From CALAED01 sp035765195 (GTDB lineage: Bacteria > Actinomycetota > Actinomycetes > Streptosporangiales > Streptosporangiaceae), in NCBI GenBank assembly GCA_035765195.1, contig DASTYC010000023.1:124001-188000 (forward strand): a stretch of 64,000 bases of DNA, given 5' to 3'. The notes under the pieces are model-generated. The model searched no databases. It was not told the origin of the DNA and saw nothing but the letters and a program-made list of their open reading frames with translations. The position numbers were made by a program, and so were the translations under genes. Shown here piece after piece: positions 49,044-59,164 of this stretch (within the stretch, counting starts at the first letter, position 1; each line of letters begins with the position of its first letter).

Positions 49044-49619
49044 TCAGCGGCGATCGGCGAAGGGCACGCGGCGGTGCCGGCGGACCGCGGACACCACGTC
49101 GTCCACCGAACGGTCCCACGCCTCGCTGACGGGGATCGACCAGCGTGGTTCCGCGACGCCGGGGACACCGGTCATCTTGACCGCCATGATCTCGGCTCCC
49201 GCGGCCGGGTGATCGGTCTCGCCGCGCGGCAGGAACACCAGGTACTGGCGGTGGCCCCGGCCGGCGGGGATGCCCTGGCTCCACGCGCCCACGGCGGCCA
49301 GTTCGTCCCAGCGCAGCAGCCTGCTCGTCCGCAGCGGCCAGCCGGCCGGTCGCCGGATGCCCTCGTCGTCGATCTCGAGTACCGGCCGCCCGGCGACGAG
49401 GCCGCCCAGCAGGGCCAGGGCGCCGCTGCCGAACATCGCGACGCCGGCCACCCCGAGCAGCAGGAACAACACCCCGCCGAAGCTCGCCGGGTCGGCGGCG
49501 CCGCCCACGATGAACAGCGCCGAGACGGCGGTCAGCAGCAGCCGGCCGATCGCCTGGGCGACCAGACGCGGGGTCGGCCGCAGCCGCACCCGCCACGGCG
49601 GCTCAGGCTCGCTCATCAT
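49044..49619 (-). CDS. Membrane protein with PH-like domain
   Basis: A 191-residue protein with two hydrophobic spans near the N-terminus (LLLTAVSALFIVGG and FLLLGVAGVAMFGSGALALLGG, about 27-76) and a cytosolic part with a PH-like strand pattern: VLEIDDEGIRRP and LLRWDELAAVGAW. Similar actinobacterial proteins of unknown function exist; no catalytic motif. Two adjacent ATG codons (49619 and 49616) compete for the start, with no strong ribosome-binding site. It converges with rskA. Confidence 0.65.
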   Translation of the reverse strand: MMSEPEPPWRVRLRPTPRLVAQAIGRLLLTAVSALFIVGGAADPASFGGVLFLLLGVAGVAMFGSGALALLGGLVAGRPVLEIDDEGIRRPAGWPLRTSRLLRWDELAAVGAWSQGIPAGRGHRQYLVFLPRGETDHPAAGAEIMAVKMTGVPGVAEPRWSIPVSEAWDRSVDDVVSAVRRHRRVPFADRR

Positions 49620-49645
49620 CGCTCACGTGGGGTCGTTCACGCGGG

Positions 49646-50293
49646 TCACTCGCGCTTGAGCGCGCACAGCAGCCCGTCGCCGACGGGCAGCAGCACCGGC
49701 ACCAGCGCGTCGTCGTCGCGGACCAGCCTGCCCACCTCGCGGATCGCGACCGTCTCGGGGTCGCGCTGGGTGGGGTCGGCCACCCGGTCGCCCCAGAGCG
49801 CGTTGTCGAAGGCGACGATGCCGCCCGGCCGCAGCAGCCGCAGCGCCTCGGTGAGGTAGTCGGGGTACTCGTGCTTGGCGGCGTCGCAGAAGACCATGTC
49901 GTAGGCGTGGTCGGTGAGCCGGGGCAGCACGTCCAGGGCCCGCCCGGCGATCAACCGGGTGCGCGATGAGGCGAACCCCGCCTCCGCGTAGGCCTGCTTG
50001 GCCAGCCGCTGGTGTTCGGGCTCGACGTCGACGCTGGTGAGCACGCCGTCCGGGCGCATGCCGCGCAGCAGCCAGATGCCGGACACGCCGCAGCCGGAGC
50101 CGACCTCGACGACCGTGCGGGCATTGATCGCGGCGGCGAGGAAACGCAGCGCCGACCCGCCCGCCGCGCCGATCGGGGCCGCCCCGACCTCTTCGCCCCG
50201 GCGGCGGGCGGCACGCAGCGGCTCGTCCTCCGCCAGGTAATCCTCGACGTAGGCCAGAGTCTGCTCCGGGCCCCGCCCGCGGACCGCGTCGAT
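49646..50293 (-). CDS. Class I SAM-dependent O-methyltransferase (family 3), likely AUC start
   Basis: A 215-residue O-methyltransferase of the type encoded next to sigE in actinobacteria (Rv1220c). Motif I is VVEVGSGCGVSGIWLL; VDVEPEHQRLA and AYDMVFCDAAKHEYPDY follow, then LRPGGIVAFDNALWGDRV. From the first ATG/GTG/TTG only a fragment of 146 residues (GTG 50086) would be read, cutting through motif I. In-frame codons continue upstream without a stop to ATC 50293, which lies five bases after a perfect AGGAGG; a TGA stands a little further upstream. AUC initiation is therefore the best reading. It is divergent from sigE. Confidence 0.8.
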   Translation of the reverse strand: MDAVRGRGPEQTLAYVEDYLAEDEPLRAARRRGEEVGAAPIGAAGGSALRFLAAAINARTVVEVGSGCGVSGIWLLRGMRPDGVLTSVDVEPEHQRLAKQAYAEAGFASSRTRLIAGRALDVLPRLTDHAYDMVFCDAAKHEYPDYLTEALRLLRPGGIVAFDNALWGDRVADPTQRDPETVAIREVGRLVRDDDALVPVLLPVGDGLLCALKRE

Positions 50294-50344
50294 GGCTGCC
50301 TCCTGAGGAATATGAGCCTGCTGGGGTCACACTATCGTCGCGCG

Positions 50345-50370
50345 GGAACGATGGCGCGGTTCGTCACGTT
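50345..50370 (+). promoter_or_regulatory. sigE: ECF-type promoter upstream of sigE
   Basis: GGAAC (50345-50349) and CGTT (50367-50370) are separated by 17 bases, matching the -35/-10 pattern of SigE/SigH-type ECF promoters. It lies about 160 bp before the sigE start and is a likely self-activated promoter. Confidence 0.6.
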
Positions 50371-50532
50371 CTCTCGGTGTCGGCCTAAGACGCCCCAGCC
50401 CCAGGCGAACCATTTTGGTTTCGCTTCGCATGTAGGCGTGAAGGGAAGTTTCGAGGCACCATGGTGGTCTCAGCACTCTCATGCACAGGTGTGGTGGGTG
50501 TATCCCCCCGCCGGCGGGTTGGAAGGGGCGGA

Positions 50533-51135
50533 GTGGCGGCGTACGACCGTGAACACGCGCCGGCGACGGCGGAGTGGACACCCCCGTCATGGGACGAGGT
50601 CGTTCGAGAGCATTCCGGGCGGGTCTATCGTCTCGCCTACCGGCTGACCGGCAACCAGCACGACGCCGAGGACCTCACCCAGGAGGTCTTCGTCCGTGTG
50701 TTCCGGTCCCTGTCGGACTACACGCCCGGCACGTTCGAGGGCTGGTTGCACCGCATCACCACGAACCTCTTCCTCGACATGGCCCGCCGCCGGCAGCGGA
50801 TCCGGTTCGAGGGGCTGGCCAACGAGGCGGTCCAGCGGATCGCCGGCCGCGAGCCCACCCCGGCGCAGGCCTACGACGACAGGAACTTCGACGCCGACGT
50901 CCAGCGCGCCCTCGACTCGCTGGCCCCCGAATACCGCGCGGCCGTGGTGCTGTGCGACATCGAGGGCCTGTCGTACGAGGAGATCGCGGCGACGCTGGGC
51001 GTCAAGCTGGGCACGGTGCGCAGCCGCATCCACCGCGGCCGGGGGCAACTGCGCTCGGCGCTGATGCACCGGGCGCCGCGGACCTCCGCGGACGCGTGCG
51101 AGGACACGTCCGCCGAGCCGACGGAGGGCATGTGA
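50533..51135 (+). CDS. sigE: ECF RNA polymerase sigma factor SigE
   Basis: A 200-residue ECF sigma factor for envelope stress. Region 2: SGRVYRLAYRLTGNQHDAEDLTQEVFVRVFRSL, then GWLHRITTNLFLDMARRRQR; region 4: YRAAVVLCDIEGLSYEEIAATLGVKLGTVRSRIHRGR. GTG 50533 follows AAGGGG; the frame stays open to 50461 without a good ribosome-binding site. Directly downstream are the anti-sigma factor, a MucB/RseB-like protein, HtrA and TatB, as in Rv1221-Rv1224, with the MucB-like gene added. Confidence 0.94.
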   Translation: MAAYDREHAPATAEWTPPSWDEVVREHSGRVYRLAYRLTGNQHDAEDLTQEVFVRVFRSLSDYTPGTFEGWLHRITTNLFLDMARRRQRIRFEGLANEAVQRIAGREPTPAQAYDDRNFDADVQRALDSLAPEYRAAVVLCDIEGLSYEEIAATLGVKLGTVRSRIHRGRGQLRSALMHRAPRTSADACEDTSAEPTEGM

Positions 51136-51142
51136 GCGAGCA

Positions 51143-51787
51143 GTGAGTCACCTCGGGGACCGCATCACGGCACTGGTCGACGGCGAGCTGGGCCATGACG
51201 AGCGCGATCGGGTGCTCGCCCACCTCGCCGCCTGCGAGCCGTGCCGCGCCGAGGCCGACGTCCAGCGCCGGCTCAAGCAGCGCTTGAGCTCGCTCGGCGA
51301 CGCGGCGCCGTCCCCCGAGCTGCTCACCCGCCTGTACGCCATGGGCGAGCCTGGCGGGCCGATCCCGCCGCGTGCCCGGCCGATGCCCGGGGCGGCCAAA
51401 CCGCCGGTCGTGGCCCGGCCGAGCGCTCATCGCCCGGGCCGCGCCAGGTCCACCGGCAGGGCGACGCGCCGCGGCCTCAAGAGCGGGGTCGGCGGCCATG
51501 GCATCGACCCAGGCCACGGCACTGACCCGGGGCACGGCATCGGACCGGAACGCGGGGCCAGCCGGGCCGGCCGACGGGTGCCCCGGATGCGCTACCTCGC
51601 GGTGGGCGCGGCCACCCTCGCCGTCTTCGGCATCGGCACCGCGGGGTTCGTGGCCGGCGGCGACCAGGGCCGGCTGCCACGGGTCGCGCCGGCACTCGAC
51701 CAGTTCGCGGTCGAGCACGCGCTCACCTCAGGAGACGTTCCCGTCACCGACCGAGATCCGGCGGAGGGATCCACCTCGAGACCGTGA
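51143..51787 (+). CDS. rseA: Anti-sigma-E factor RseA (zf-HC2 type)
   Basis: A 214-residue regulator that binds SigE. The N-terminal ZAS motif His27-x3-Cys31-x2-Cys34 (LAHLAACEPC) is present. A Pro/Arg-rich linker with three GHGxDP-like repeats leads to a hydrophobic segment YLAVGAATLAVFGIGTAGFV (about 150-170), so this one looks membrane-spanning, unlike the soluble mycobacterial RseA. It starts at GTG 51143, seven bases after sigE, and its stop overlaps the next start (GTGA). Confidence 0.88.
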   Translation: MSHLGDRITALVDGELGHDERDRVLAHLAACEPCRAEADVQRRLKQRLSSLGDAAPSPELLTRLYAMGEPGGPIPPRARPMPGAAKPPVVARPSAHRPGRARSTGRATRRGLKSGVGGHGIDPGHGTDPGHGIGPERGASRAGRRVPRMRYLAVGAATLAVFGIGTAGFVAGGDQGRLPRVAPALDQFAVEHALTSGDVPVTDRDPAEGSTSRP

Positions 51788-52869
51788 AGACACAGCACCT
51801 GGCGTCATGCGAAGGGCACCGCTACAGGCACGGAGCGTGGCTGGCGGGCGGACTCGCCACTGCCCTCGTGCTGTTGCTCTCGGTCACGACCGGCGACGCC
51901 GGCGCCGCGCCGGTGACCCGCAGGTCCGACGCGGAGGCGCTGCGGCTGCTGCGGGACGCCGGCGGCGCCGTGCTGTCCACCCCGTACGAGGGGACGCAGT
52001 TCATCACCACCTGGAGCGGCACAGGGGCGACCACGTCGCTGATCCGCGTCACCCACACGCCCGGTCACGGCACCTACATCGAGGTGCGGCGGACCACCGC
52101 CGACTCCGGCGGCGTGACGTACGAGCCCGACAGCGGCGAGGCGCGCGGCGGGCTGACCGGGTTCACCCCCGAGATGCTCGACCTGATGGCCCGCAACTAC
52201 TCCGTCGTCGAGGGCGGCGAAGACTCCGTGTGCGGCCGTCCGGCCCGCGTCGTCGAGGCCCGCCGGGCCGACGGCGTCCCGGCCGGCCGGTTCTGGATCG
52301 ACCGCGCCACCGGCGTCATGCTGCACCGCGAGCTTCTCGACGCGCAGGGCCGTGCGGTCAGCATCACCGGGTTCTACGACATCAGGATCGGACGGCCCAA
52401 GCCACAGATCCACAACGTCCAGACGGTGGCCGCGCCATGGGGTCACCAGCTCGCGGCCGCCGAGCTCGGCATGCTCCGCAGCGACGGCTGGACGCTGCCC
52501 GCGTCGCTGCCCGGTCACCTGGAGCTCTACGACGCGCGGCAGGCCGATCGAGACGGCGTCATCCACCTCGGCTACACCGACGGCCTGTCCGCGGTGTCGG
52601 TTTTCATCCAGCGCGGAGCGCTCGACGAACGCCGGGTCGCCCACTGGCGCAAGACCGAGCGCGACGGCCGTACGGTGTACGAACACAACGCCCTGAAGCG
52701 CTGGGCGGTCTGGGACAGCGACGAGTACGTCTACACCGTGCTGGCCGACGCCCCGCAGGGCACCGCGGACGCCGTGATCGCCGCGCTGCCGCATGGAGAC
52801 CCGGGTTTTTGGGGACGCTTGGGCCGCGGGCTGAAGCGCCTGGGCTCGTGGCTGAACCCGTTCGAGTAG
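51784..52869 (+). CDS. Exported MucB/RseB-like sigma-regulatory protein
   Basis: A 361-residue exported protein with an N-terminal signal (WLAGGLATALVLLLSVTTG, AGA cleavage region). The body resembles the MucB/RseB fold: TPYEGTQFITTWSG, RRTTADSGGVTYEP, CGRPARVVEARR and FWIDRATGVMLHRELLD, a LolA-like lipid-binding half followed by a smaller domain. In gammaproteobacteria RseB protects RseA from proteolysis until misfolded envelope material binds; a similar role here is inferred from fold and from position between rseA and htrA. GTG 51784 overlaps the rseA stop. Confidence 0.82.
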   Translation: MKTQHLASCEGHRYRHGAWLAGGLATALVLLLSVTTGDAGAAPVTRRSDAEALRLLRDAGGAVLSTPYEGTQFITTWSGTGATTSLIRVTHTPGHGTYIEVRRTTADSGGVTYEPDSGEARGGLTGFTPEMLDLMARNYSVVEGGEDSVCGRPARVVEARRADGVPAGRFWIDRATGVMLHRELLDAQGRAVSITGFYDIRIGRPKPQIHNVQTVAAPWGHQLAAAELGMLRSDGWTLPASLPGHLELYDARQADRDGVIHLGYTDGLSAVSVFIQRGALDERRVAHWRKTERDGRTVYEHNALKRWAVWDSDEYVYTVLADAPQGTADAVIAALPHGDPGFWGRLGRGLKRLGSWLNPFE

Positions 52870-52989
52870 GGTCTGGTCCCAGCCGGTTTTCCACACCAGA
52901 CGCGCGAAGATGCGGGCTTTACAGTCACCACATGGCCCGAGCGGCACGCTGAAACCGTACGACCGGTAGACGCCCATGAGGAGACGGGA

Positions 52990-54615
<1,626 letters not shown>

Positions 54616-54660
54616 TCATGATCTGGGACTAACCACGGTTTGCCCTCGCGGTTACGCTGT

Positions 54661-54689
54661 GGAGGCCGGGCCAACGGGGCCCGGCCTCC
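54661..54689 (+). terminator. Hairpin between htrA and tatB
   Basis: A 12-base perfect stem (GGAGGCCGGGCC and complement) with a five-base loop, 46 bp after htrA and 19 bp before the tatB start. It could terminate htrA or attenuate read-through into tatB. Confidence 0.7.
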
Positions 54690-54707
54690 GGCGCTGTTGG
54701 AGGATGG

Positions 54708-55058
54708 GTGTTCGACGTCGGCTTCGGCGAGGTCCTGCTGCTGGGAGTGCTCGCCCTCGTCATCTTCGGCGACAAGCTGCCCTCGGTCGCCCAGCAGGCG
54801 GGCCGTGCGCTGCGGCAGCTGCGCCAGATGGCCAACAGCGCCAAGCGTGACCTGCAGGAGGGGCTGGGCCCCGAGTTCGCCAACTTCGACCCGGCCGACC
54901 TGCACCCGCGCAGGTTCGTGCAAAAGCACCTGCTCAGCGACATCGACGATGACAGCCAGGTCATCCCGGACGAGCCGGTCCGCAGGTCGTCCGACTCGCC
55001 CAAGACCTCCACCTGGGACGACGCCGCCCGTCCGCCTTTCGATCGCGAGGCCACCTGA
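54708..55058 (+). CDS. tatB: Sec-independent translocase protein TatB
   Basis: A 116-residue TatB. The single N-terminal membrane helix FGEVLLLGVLALVIFG is followed by the conserved DKLPSVAQQAGRALRQL amphipathic helix and an acidic, disordered tail. TatB docks twin-arginine substrates such as the amidase at 35098-35898. GTG 54708 has GGAGGA upstream. Position after htrA matches Rv1224. Confidence 0.93.
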   Translation: MFDVGFGEVLLLGVLALVIFGDKLPSVAQQAGRALRQLRQMANSAKRDLQEGLGPEFANFDPADLHPRRFVQKHLLSDIDDDSQVIPDEPVRRSSDSPKTSTWDDAARPPFDREAT

Positions 55059-55069
55059 CCGCCGCGTCG

Positions 55070-55741
55070 TCACAGGGCGTGGCGGAGTTCGGCGGCGCGG
55101 TGAGGTCGATCGGTGATCAGTACGGCGACTCGGGGATCGGCGAGGAACTGGCGCATCAGGGCGTCGGTGTTGACCGTCCAGACCATCGCGGGAAACCCGT
55201 ACTGCGCGCAGCGGCCCAGCACCCCGAGTCCGGCCAGCCGATGATTGATCGCGATCCAGTCGGCGCCGCAGGCGCGCAGCCGTCGCAGCGGGAACAGATC
55301 GCGCACGCCGCCCGGCTCGTACCACCCGCGGCCCAGCGACAAGGCCGTGCGCACGCCGGTGAACTCCCTCTTCACGAGCGCGACCGAAGCGGGGAGCCGG
55401 CTCGTCACCACGATGTCGGCCGGGTCGAGGTGGCCGGTCGCCATCGCCACCGCGGCGCGCTCACAGCCCGCCTCCTTCAAGTCCAGCTGGACCGCGGCCC
55501 GGCCCGCGATCGCCGCGAGCACGTCGCGCAGCCGGGGCACCGCCCGGCCCGCGGCCACGCACAGCTCACGGTAGGACGCTCCGGCCAGCCGCAGCCCGCG
55601 CACCCGATCGTCGTGGTGCGCCACCAGTTCGCCGTCGCCGGTGCGGCGCACGTCGATCTCGACGTAGTCGGCGCCCACCGCGGCCGCCGCCTCGTAGGCC
55701 TCCTCGGACTCCCCGGCCCGGTGCGCCGAGATCGCGGTCAC
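55070..55741 (-). CDS. Glycerophosphodiester phosphodiesterase family protein
   Basis: A 223-residue TIM-barrel phosphodiesterase that releases glycerol-3-phosphate from lipid headgroups. Motifs: ISAHRAG with the first His/Arg, VGADYVEIDVRRTGDGELVAHHDD (metal-binding Glu-x-Asp and catalytic His), and the late GFPAMVWTVNTDALMR. GTG 55741 has GGAG five bases upstream. It converges with tatB, with a 12-bp gap, and stands alone. Confidence 0.92.
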   Translation of the reverse strand: MTAISAHRAGESEEAYEAAAAVGADYVEIDVRRTGDGELVAHHDDRVRGLRLAGASYRELCVAAGRAVPRLRDVLAAIAGRAAVQLDLKEAGCERAAVAMATGHLDPADIVVTSRLPASVALVKREFTGVRTALSLGRGWYEPGGVRDLFPLRRLRACGADWIAINHRLAGLGVLGRCAQYGFPAMVWTVNTDALMRQFLADPRVAVLITDRPHRAAELRHAL

Positions 55742-55884
55742 TGTGTCTCCCGCGCAGGCCTCGGCGCGCTATGGGCGCGCGCCTGCGACACGCTCATTTG
55801 GGGCTCCCGCGCGGCTCGGGGGTGCTCTGCGGGGCGAACCTCCATAGGGCGACGCTATCAACCCATTTGTTATGGTGGCGGGCC

Positions 55885-56760
55885 GTGAGCGCACCCCCGT
55901 TCCTCACTCCGCCGCCCGGTGTGCGCCGACTCGACATCGACACCGCGCGGGGCAGGTTCGCGGCGCTGGAGGCCGTGCCGGGGTCGCGTGCGCCCGAACG
56001 CCGTCCGGCCCTGCTCGTACCCGGTTTCACCGGCAGCAAGGAGGACTTCATCGCGGTGCTGCCGGCCCTCACCAAGGACGGCCGTCGCGTGATCGCCATC
56101 GACCAGCGAGGGCAGTACGAGACGCCGGGCCCCGACGATCCGGCCGCCTACACCTGCGCCGAGCTCGCCGCCGACATCGCCGCCGTGCTCGACGCCCTCG
56201 GGTCCGCCGGCGTGCACCTCGTCGGGCACTCCTTCGGCGGTCTGGTCGGCCGCGAGGTCGCGATCGCCGAGCCGGCCAGGCTGGCCTCGGTCACCTTGAT
56301 GGGGTCGGGACCGGCGGCGGTCGACGGGTCGTCCGCCGAACGCGCCCGCGCGTTGCGGGAGGCGCTCACCAGCTTCGAAGTCGCCCACATCTGGGACACC
56401 TACCTCGAACCCGAAGCGGTGGCGGACGGCCGGGCTCCCGAGATCGTCGCCTTCCTCCGCGAGCGGATGCTGGGCAACGCGCCGGCGGGACTGACCGGCA
56501 TGATCAATGAGCTCGTCTCCGCCCCCGACCGCGTCGACGCCCTCGCCAAGGTGATCGGCGCCAGCGGCCTGCCCGCGCTCGTGCTGTACGGCGAGGACGA
56601 CGACGTATGGGAGCCGCGGGTGCAGGCCGAGATGGCCGACCGGCTGGCCGCGCGCAAGGCGGTCATCCCCGGCGCGGCGCACTCGCCGGCCGTCGAGGCG
56701 CCAGAGACGACCGCGAGCATGCTGACCACGTTCTGGGCCGAGGCCGAACGGTCTTCGTGA
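55885..56760 (+). CDS. Alpha/beta hydrolase
   Basis: A 291-residue alpha/beta hydrolase with LLVPGFTGSKEDFIAVLPAL (oxyanion hole), AIDQRGQYETPGP, the nucleophile elbow GHSFGGLVG, an acid in YGEDDDVWEP and the catalytic His in IPGAAHSP. The substrate is unknown. GTG 55885 fits family starts; the upstream TTATGGT suggests a leaderless mRNA, and no ribosome-binding site is seen. The frame's extension to 55771 is discounted. It converges with the RecB-like gene, with only 7 bp between the two stop codons. Confidence 0.85.
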   Translation: MSAPPFLTPPPGVRRLDIDTARGRFAALEAVPGSRAPERRPALLVPGFTGSKEDFIAVLPALTKDGRRVIAIDQRGQYETPGPDDPAAYTCAELAADIAAVLDALGSAGVHLVGHSFGGLVGREVAIAEPARLASVTLMGSGPAAVDGSSAERARALREALTSFEVAHIWDTYLEPEAVADGRAPEIVAFLRERMLGNAPAGLTGMINELVSAPDRVDALAKVIGASGLPALVLYGEDDDVWEPRVQAEMADRLAARKAVIPGAAHSPAVEAPETTASMLTTFWAEAERSS

Positions 56761-56767
56761 CGGCGGG

Positions 56768-57619
56768 TCAGTCGGGCGTGGCGAGGCCGGCCCACGATGA
56801 CTTGCGCGGCGCGGCCCGCTGACCCTCGGGGCAGTGCCGTGCGTAGTCGCACCAGGAGCACTGGCCGCCGGTCCGGGGCGGGAAGACCTCGTCGACGCGG
56901 CCGGCGGGCAGCCCGGCCCGGAACGCCTCGTCGGCGTCGGCGCACTCCTGCGCGATCCGCTCGGCCCGCGTCAGGTGCCGCCGCAGCGACTCGTCGGTGT
57001 GGTCCCAGGCCACCACGGCGCCGGTGGGCAGGTGGTGCAGCTCGACCCGGCGGCAGGGGCGGCGCAGCACCCGGGCGGCCGCCACCGCGTACAGGGCGAG
57101 GGCCAGCGAGCCGCGGGCGTCGGCCGCGGTGAGCACGTGCCGGCCGGTCTTGTAGTCGACGACCACCACCTCGGCGTCCCGTACGTCGAGCCGGTCGACG
57201 CGCCCGGAGACCGCGATGAGGTCCGTGCGGGTCGCCACGGTGCGTTCCACGCCGATCGGCTCATCGGCCGGATCGAGCCCGGCGACGTAGCGCTCCACCA
57301 TGGCCCTGGCGCGCTCGCGCCACTCGGCCGCCTGCTCGGCGTCGCGGTAGCCCTCGGTGAGCCAACCGCGCAGCAGCAGGCTCCCCGCCATCTCGGTCGT
57401 CCGCTCGGGCAGCGGCAGCCGCCACCAGGCCGCCAGCGCGTTGTGCACGCTCGCGCCCAGGCTGTTGTGCGCCCACGGCGCGCCCTTGGGCGGCGGCGGC
57501 CGGTCGAGGTAGGTCATGCGGTAGCGGCGCGGGCAGTCGAGCCAGGCGTTCAGCCGCGACGGCGTGCAGACGTACAGCCGCCTCGGCATGCCTTCGAGCC
57601 CCAGCTGCTCGGCCGCCAC
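56768..57619 (-). CDS. RecB-family PD-(D/E)XK nuclease with Fe-S-type cysteines
   Basis: A 283-residue Cas4/RecB-type exonuclease. The nuclease core has SGRVDRLDV, VVVVDYKTGRH (Asp and Lys of the D...ExK fold) and a helix with YAVAAARVL. Cys29 (LDCPRRY) and a late CSWCDYARHC (C-x2-C-x5-C) are placed like the four cysteines that bind a 4Fe-4S cluster in Cas4, AddB and Dna2. No helicase accompanies it. GTG 57619 follows GGGGAG; GTG 57631 is the alternative. Role in DNA repair inferred. Confidence 0.88.
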   Translation of the reverse strand: MAAEQLGLEGMPRRLYVCTPSRLNAWLDCPRRYRMTYLDRPPPPKGAPWAHNSLGASVHNALAAWWRLPLPERTTEMAGSLLLRGWLTEGYRDAEQAAEWRERARAMVERYVAGLDPADEPIGVERTVATRTDLIAVSGRVDRLDVRDAEVVVVDYKTGRHVLTAADARGSLALALYAVAAARVLRRPCRRVELHHLPTGAVVAWDHTDESLRRHLTRAERIAQECADADEAFRAGLPAGRVDEVFPPRTGGQCSWCDYARHCPEGQRAAPRKSSWAGLATPD

Positions 57620-57742
57620 GACGCTCCCCACTCCCGTGTCGTGTGCACGCGCGCCCGCCCCCCTCGGCCGGGGAACGGCGCCCTGATCACGTTGGTTCGG
57701 CCGCCCGTCGCCCCGCGCGCCTTGCGCCGGGCGGGCCGGTCG

Positions 57743-58435
57743 TCACTCGTCAGGCTCGTTGGCGAGGGCGTGCCAGCTCTCCCAGCGCGCGTCCTCGTCG
57801 CCCACGGTGGTCTCCTCGCCGTGGCCGGGGAGCACGCGGGTGTCCTTGGGCAGCGGACCGAGCAGGGTGCCGATGGAGTTGAGCTGAGTCTGCAGGTCGG
57901 GGTAGACGCCGCCGACCTCGCCCGGCTTGCCCTTGTGCAGGGTGTCGCCGGAGAACAGCGCGCCGAGCTGCTCGCTGTAGAGGCAGATGCTGCCCGGGGT
58001 GTGCCCGGGGGTGTGCAGCACCTCGAGCTGCGCGTCGGCGATCTCGAACACCCCGCCGTCCTCGATGTCGATGTCGGGGGTGAGGTCGCGCATGAACTCG
58101 GCGTCCTCGCCGCCCTCGTCGGCCAGCCGGCGGAAGTAACGGCGCCACAGCAACCGGTCGCGAGGGTGCAGCGCGATCGGCGCCGGGTCCTCGTCGTCGG
58201 CCTCGGCGACCTCGACCGCCGCGCTCAGATGGTCGTCGTGTCCGTGCGTGCAGATCACCGCCATGACCTCACGCTCGCCGACCACCTTGAGGATCGCCTC
58301 GGCGTCGTGCGCCGGGTCGATCACGATGACCGCGTCGTCGTCGCCGACGACCCACGTGTTGTTCTCGACGTCGTATTCCTCGTCGTCGATGACGCATTTG
58401 CCTGACGTCACGACCTGTTCGATCCGGGCATCCAC
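57743..58435 (-). CDS. MBL-fold metallo-hydrolase
   Basis: A 230-residue metallo-beta-lactamase-fold hydrolase of the glyoxalase-II-like type. The metal motif CTHGHDDH (HxHxDH), then HTPGHTPGS, LFSGDTLHKG and LPGHGEETT supply the two-metal site. An acidic N-terminus (DDEEYDVENN) and the ordered inserts resemble actinobacterial hydrolases of unknown thioester substrate. GTG 58435 is the likely start, with no strong ribosome-binding site. Confidence 0.9.
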   Translation of the reverse strand: MDARIEQVVTSGKCVIDDEEYDVENNTWVVGDDDAVIVIDPAHDAEAILKVVGEREVMAVICTHGHDDHLSAAVEVAEADDEDPAPIALHPRDRLLWRRYFRRLADEGGEDAEFMRDLTPDIDIEDGGVFEIADAQLEVLHTPGHTPGSICLYSEQLGALFSGDTLHKGKPGEVGGVYPDLQTQLNSIGTLLGPLPKDTRVLPGHGEETTVGDEDARWESWHALANEPDE

Positions 58436-58473
58436 GGCTCAGCACCCTATCCCTATTTCGCCCAGAGAGCGCC

Positions 58474-59103
58474 TCACGGCAGCCGCGGGCACATGGCGCC
58501 GTACGGGAGGTCCGGCTCCATGTCTGAATCGCGCAGGTCGCGCAGATTCAGCTCCTCGAGCAGGAGCAGGCCCGCATCGCTCGGCCATAGCACCGCCCAC
58601 AGCCAATGCCCCAGCGCTTCGCCGACGTAGACCGCCCGGTCCTCTGGGGCATTCGGAATGGCCCACAAGGGCACGGGATGTCCGCGTATTGCGGCCTTTG
58701 CGTGGGGCGGCGACGCGTCGAAGACCCCGCCGGGATCGGGGCCGTCCAGCCCGGCGACGTACGCGCCGAGGCCGACCCCCAGCTCCTCGGCGATGAGCAA
58801 CATGTCGGCGGGGCCGCTCAGCAGGGCGGGCCCGGACAGGGCCACGACGCAGGCCCGCGACCCGGAGCGTTCGTCGCCCGCGTCCGCGAAGCCGGTGACG
58901 AGCCAGCTCAGCGGCAGCGGCCACGGCACCCAGAGCGGCACGCGCGCGTCACGTAGCGCGCCTTTGAGTCCTTGGCTGGACGGGCCTTTAGGGGGTTGCA
59001 GCGGCAGGACCGCGCCATGCACGGGGCAGGTCCAGTCGCTGGACCAGTAGTTCGGGGCGCGCACCGGCCCGCCGCAGCGCGCACACACCGGCTCCGACCT
59101 CAC
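58474..59103 (-). CDS. DUF6758-like protein with zinc ribbon
   Basis: A 209-residue soluble protein starting RSEPVCARCGGPVRAPNYWSSDWTCPVHG, a four-Cys/His zinc-ribbon pattern (C-x2-C ... C-x2-H). The rest contains VPWPLPLSWLVTGFADAGDE and ALGHWLWAVLWP, matching a conserved actinobacterial family annotated as DUF6758; the function is unknown. It is divergent from the Nudix gene and precedes the MBL gene on the same strand by 38 bp, so the two may be cotranscribed. Confidence 0.72.
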   Translation of the reverse strand: MRSEPVCARCGGPVRAPNYWSSDWTCPVHGAVLPLQPPKGPSSQGLKGALRDARVPLWVPWPLPLSWLVTGFADAGDERSGSRACVVALSGPALLSGPADMLLIAEELGVGLGAYVAGLDGPDPGGVFDASPPHAKAAIRGHPVPLWAIPNAPEDRAVYVGEALGHWLWAVLWPSDAGLLLLEELNLRDLRDSDMEPDLPYGAMCPRLP

Positions 59104-59164
59104 GATTACTCACGGTCGTCGCTGACCGTCGTCACGTCAAGGTTCTGGGGAGATACTTGACCGC

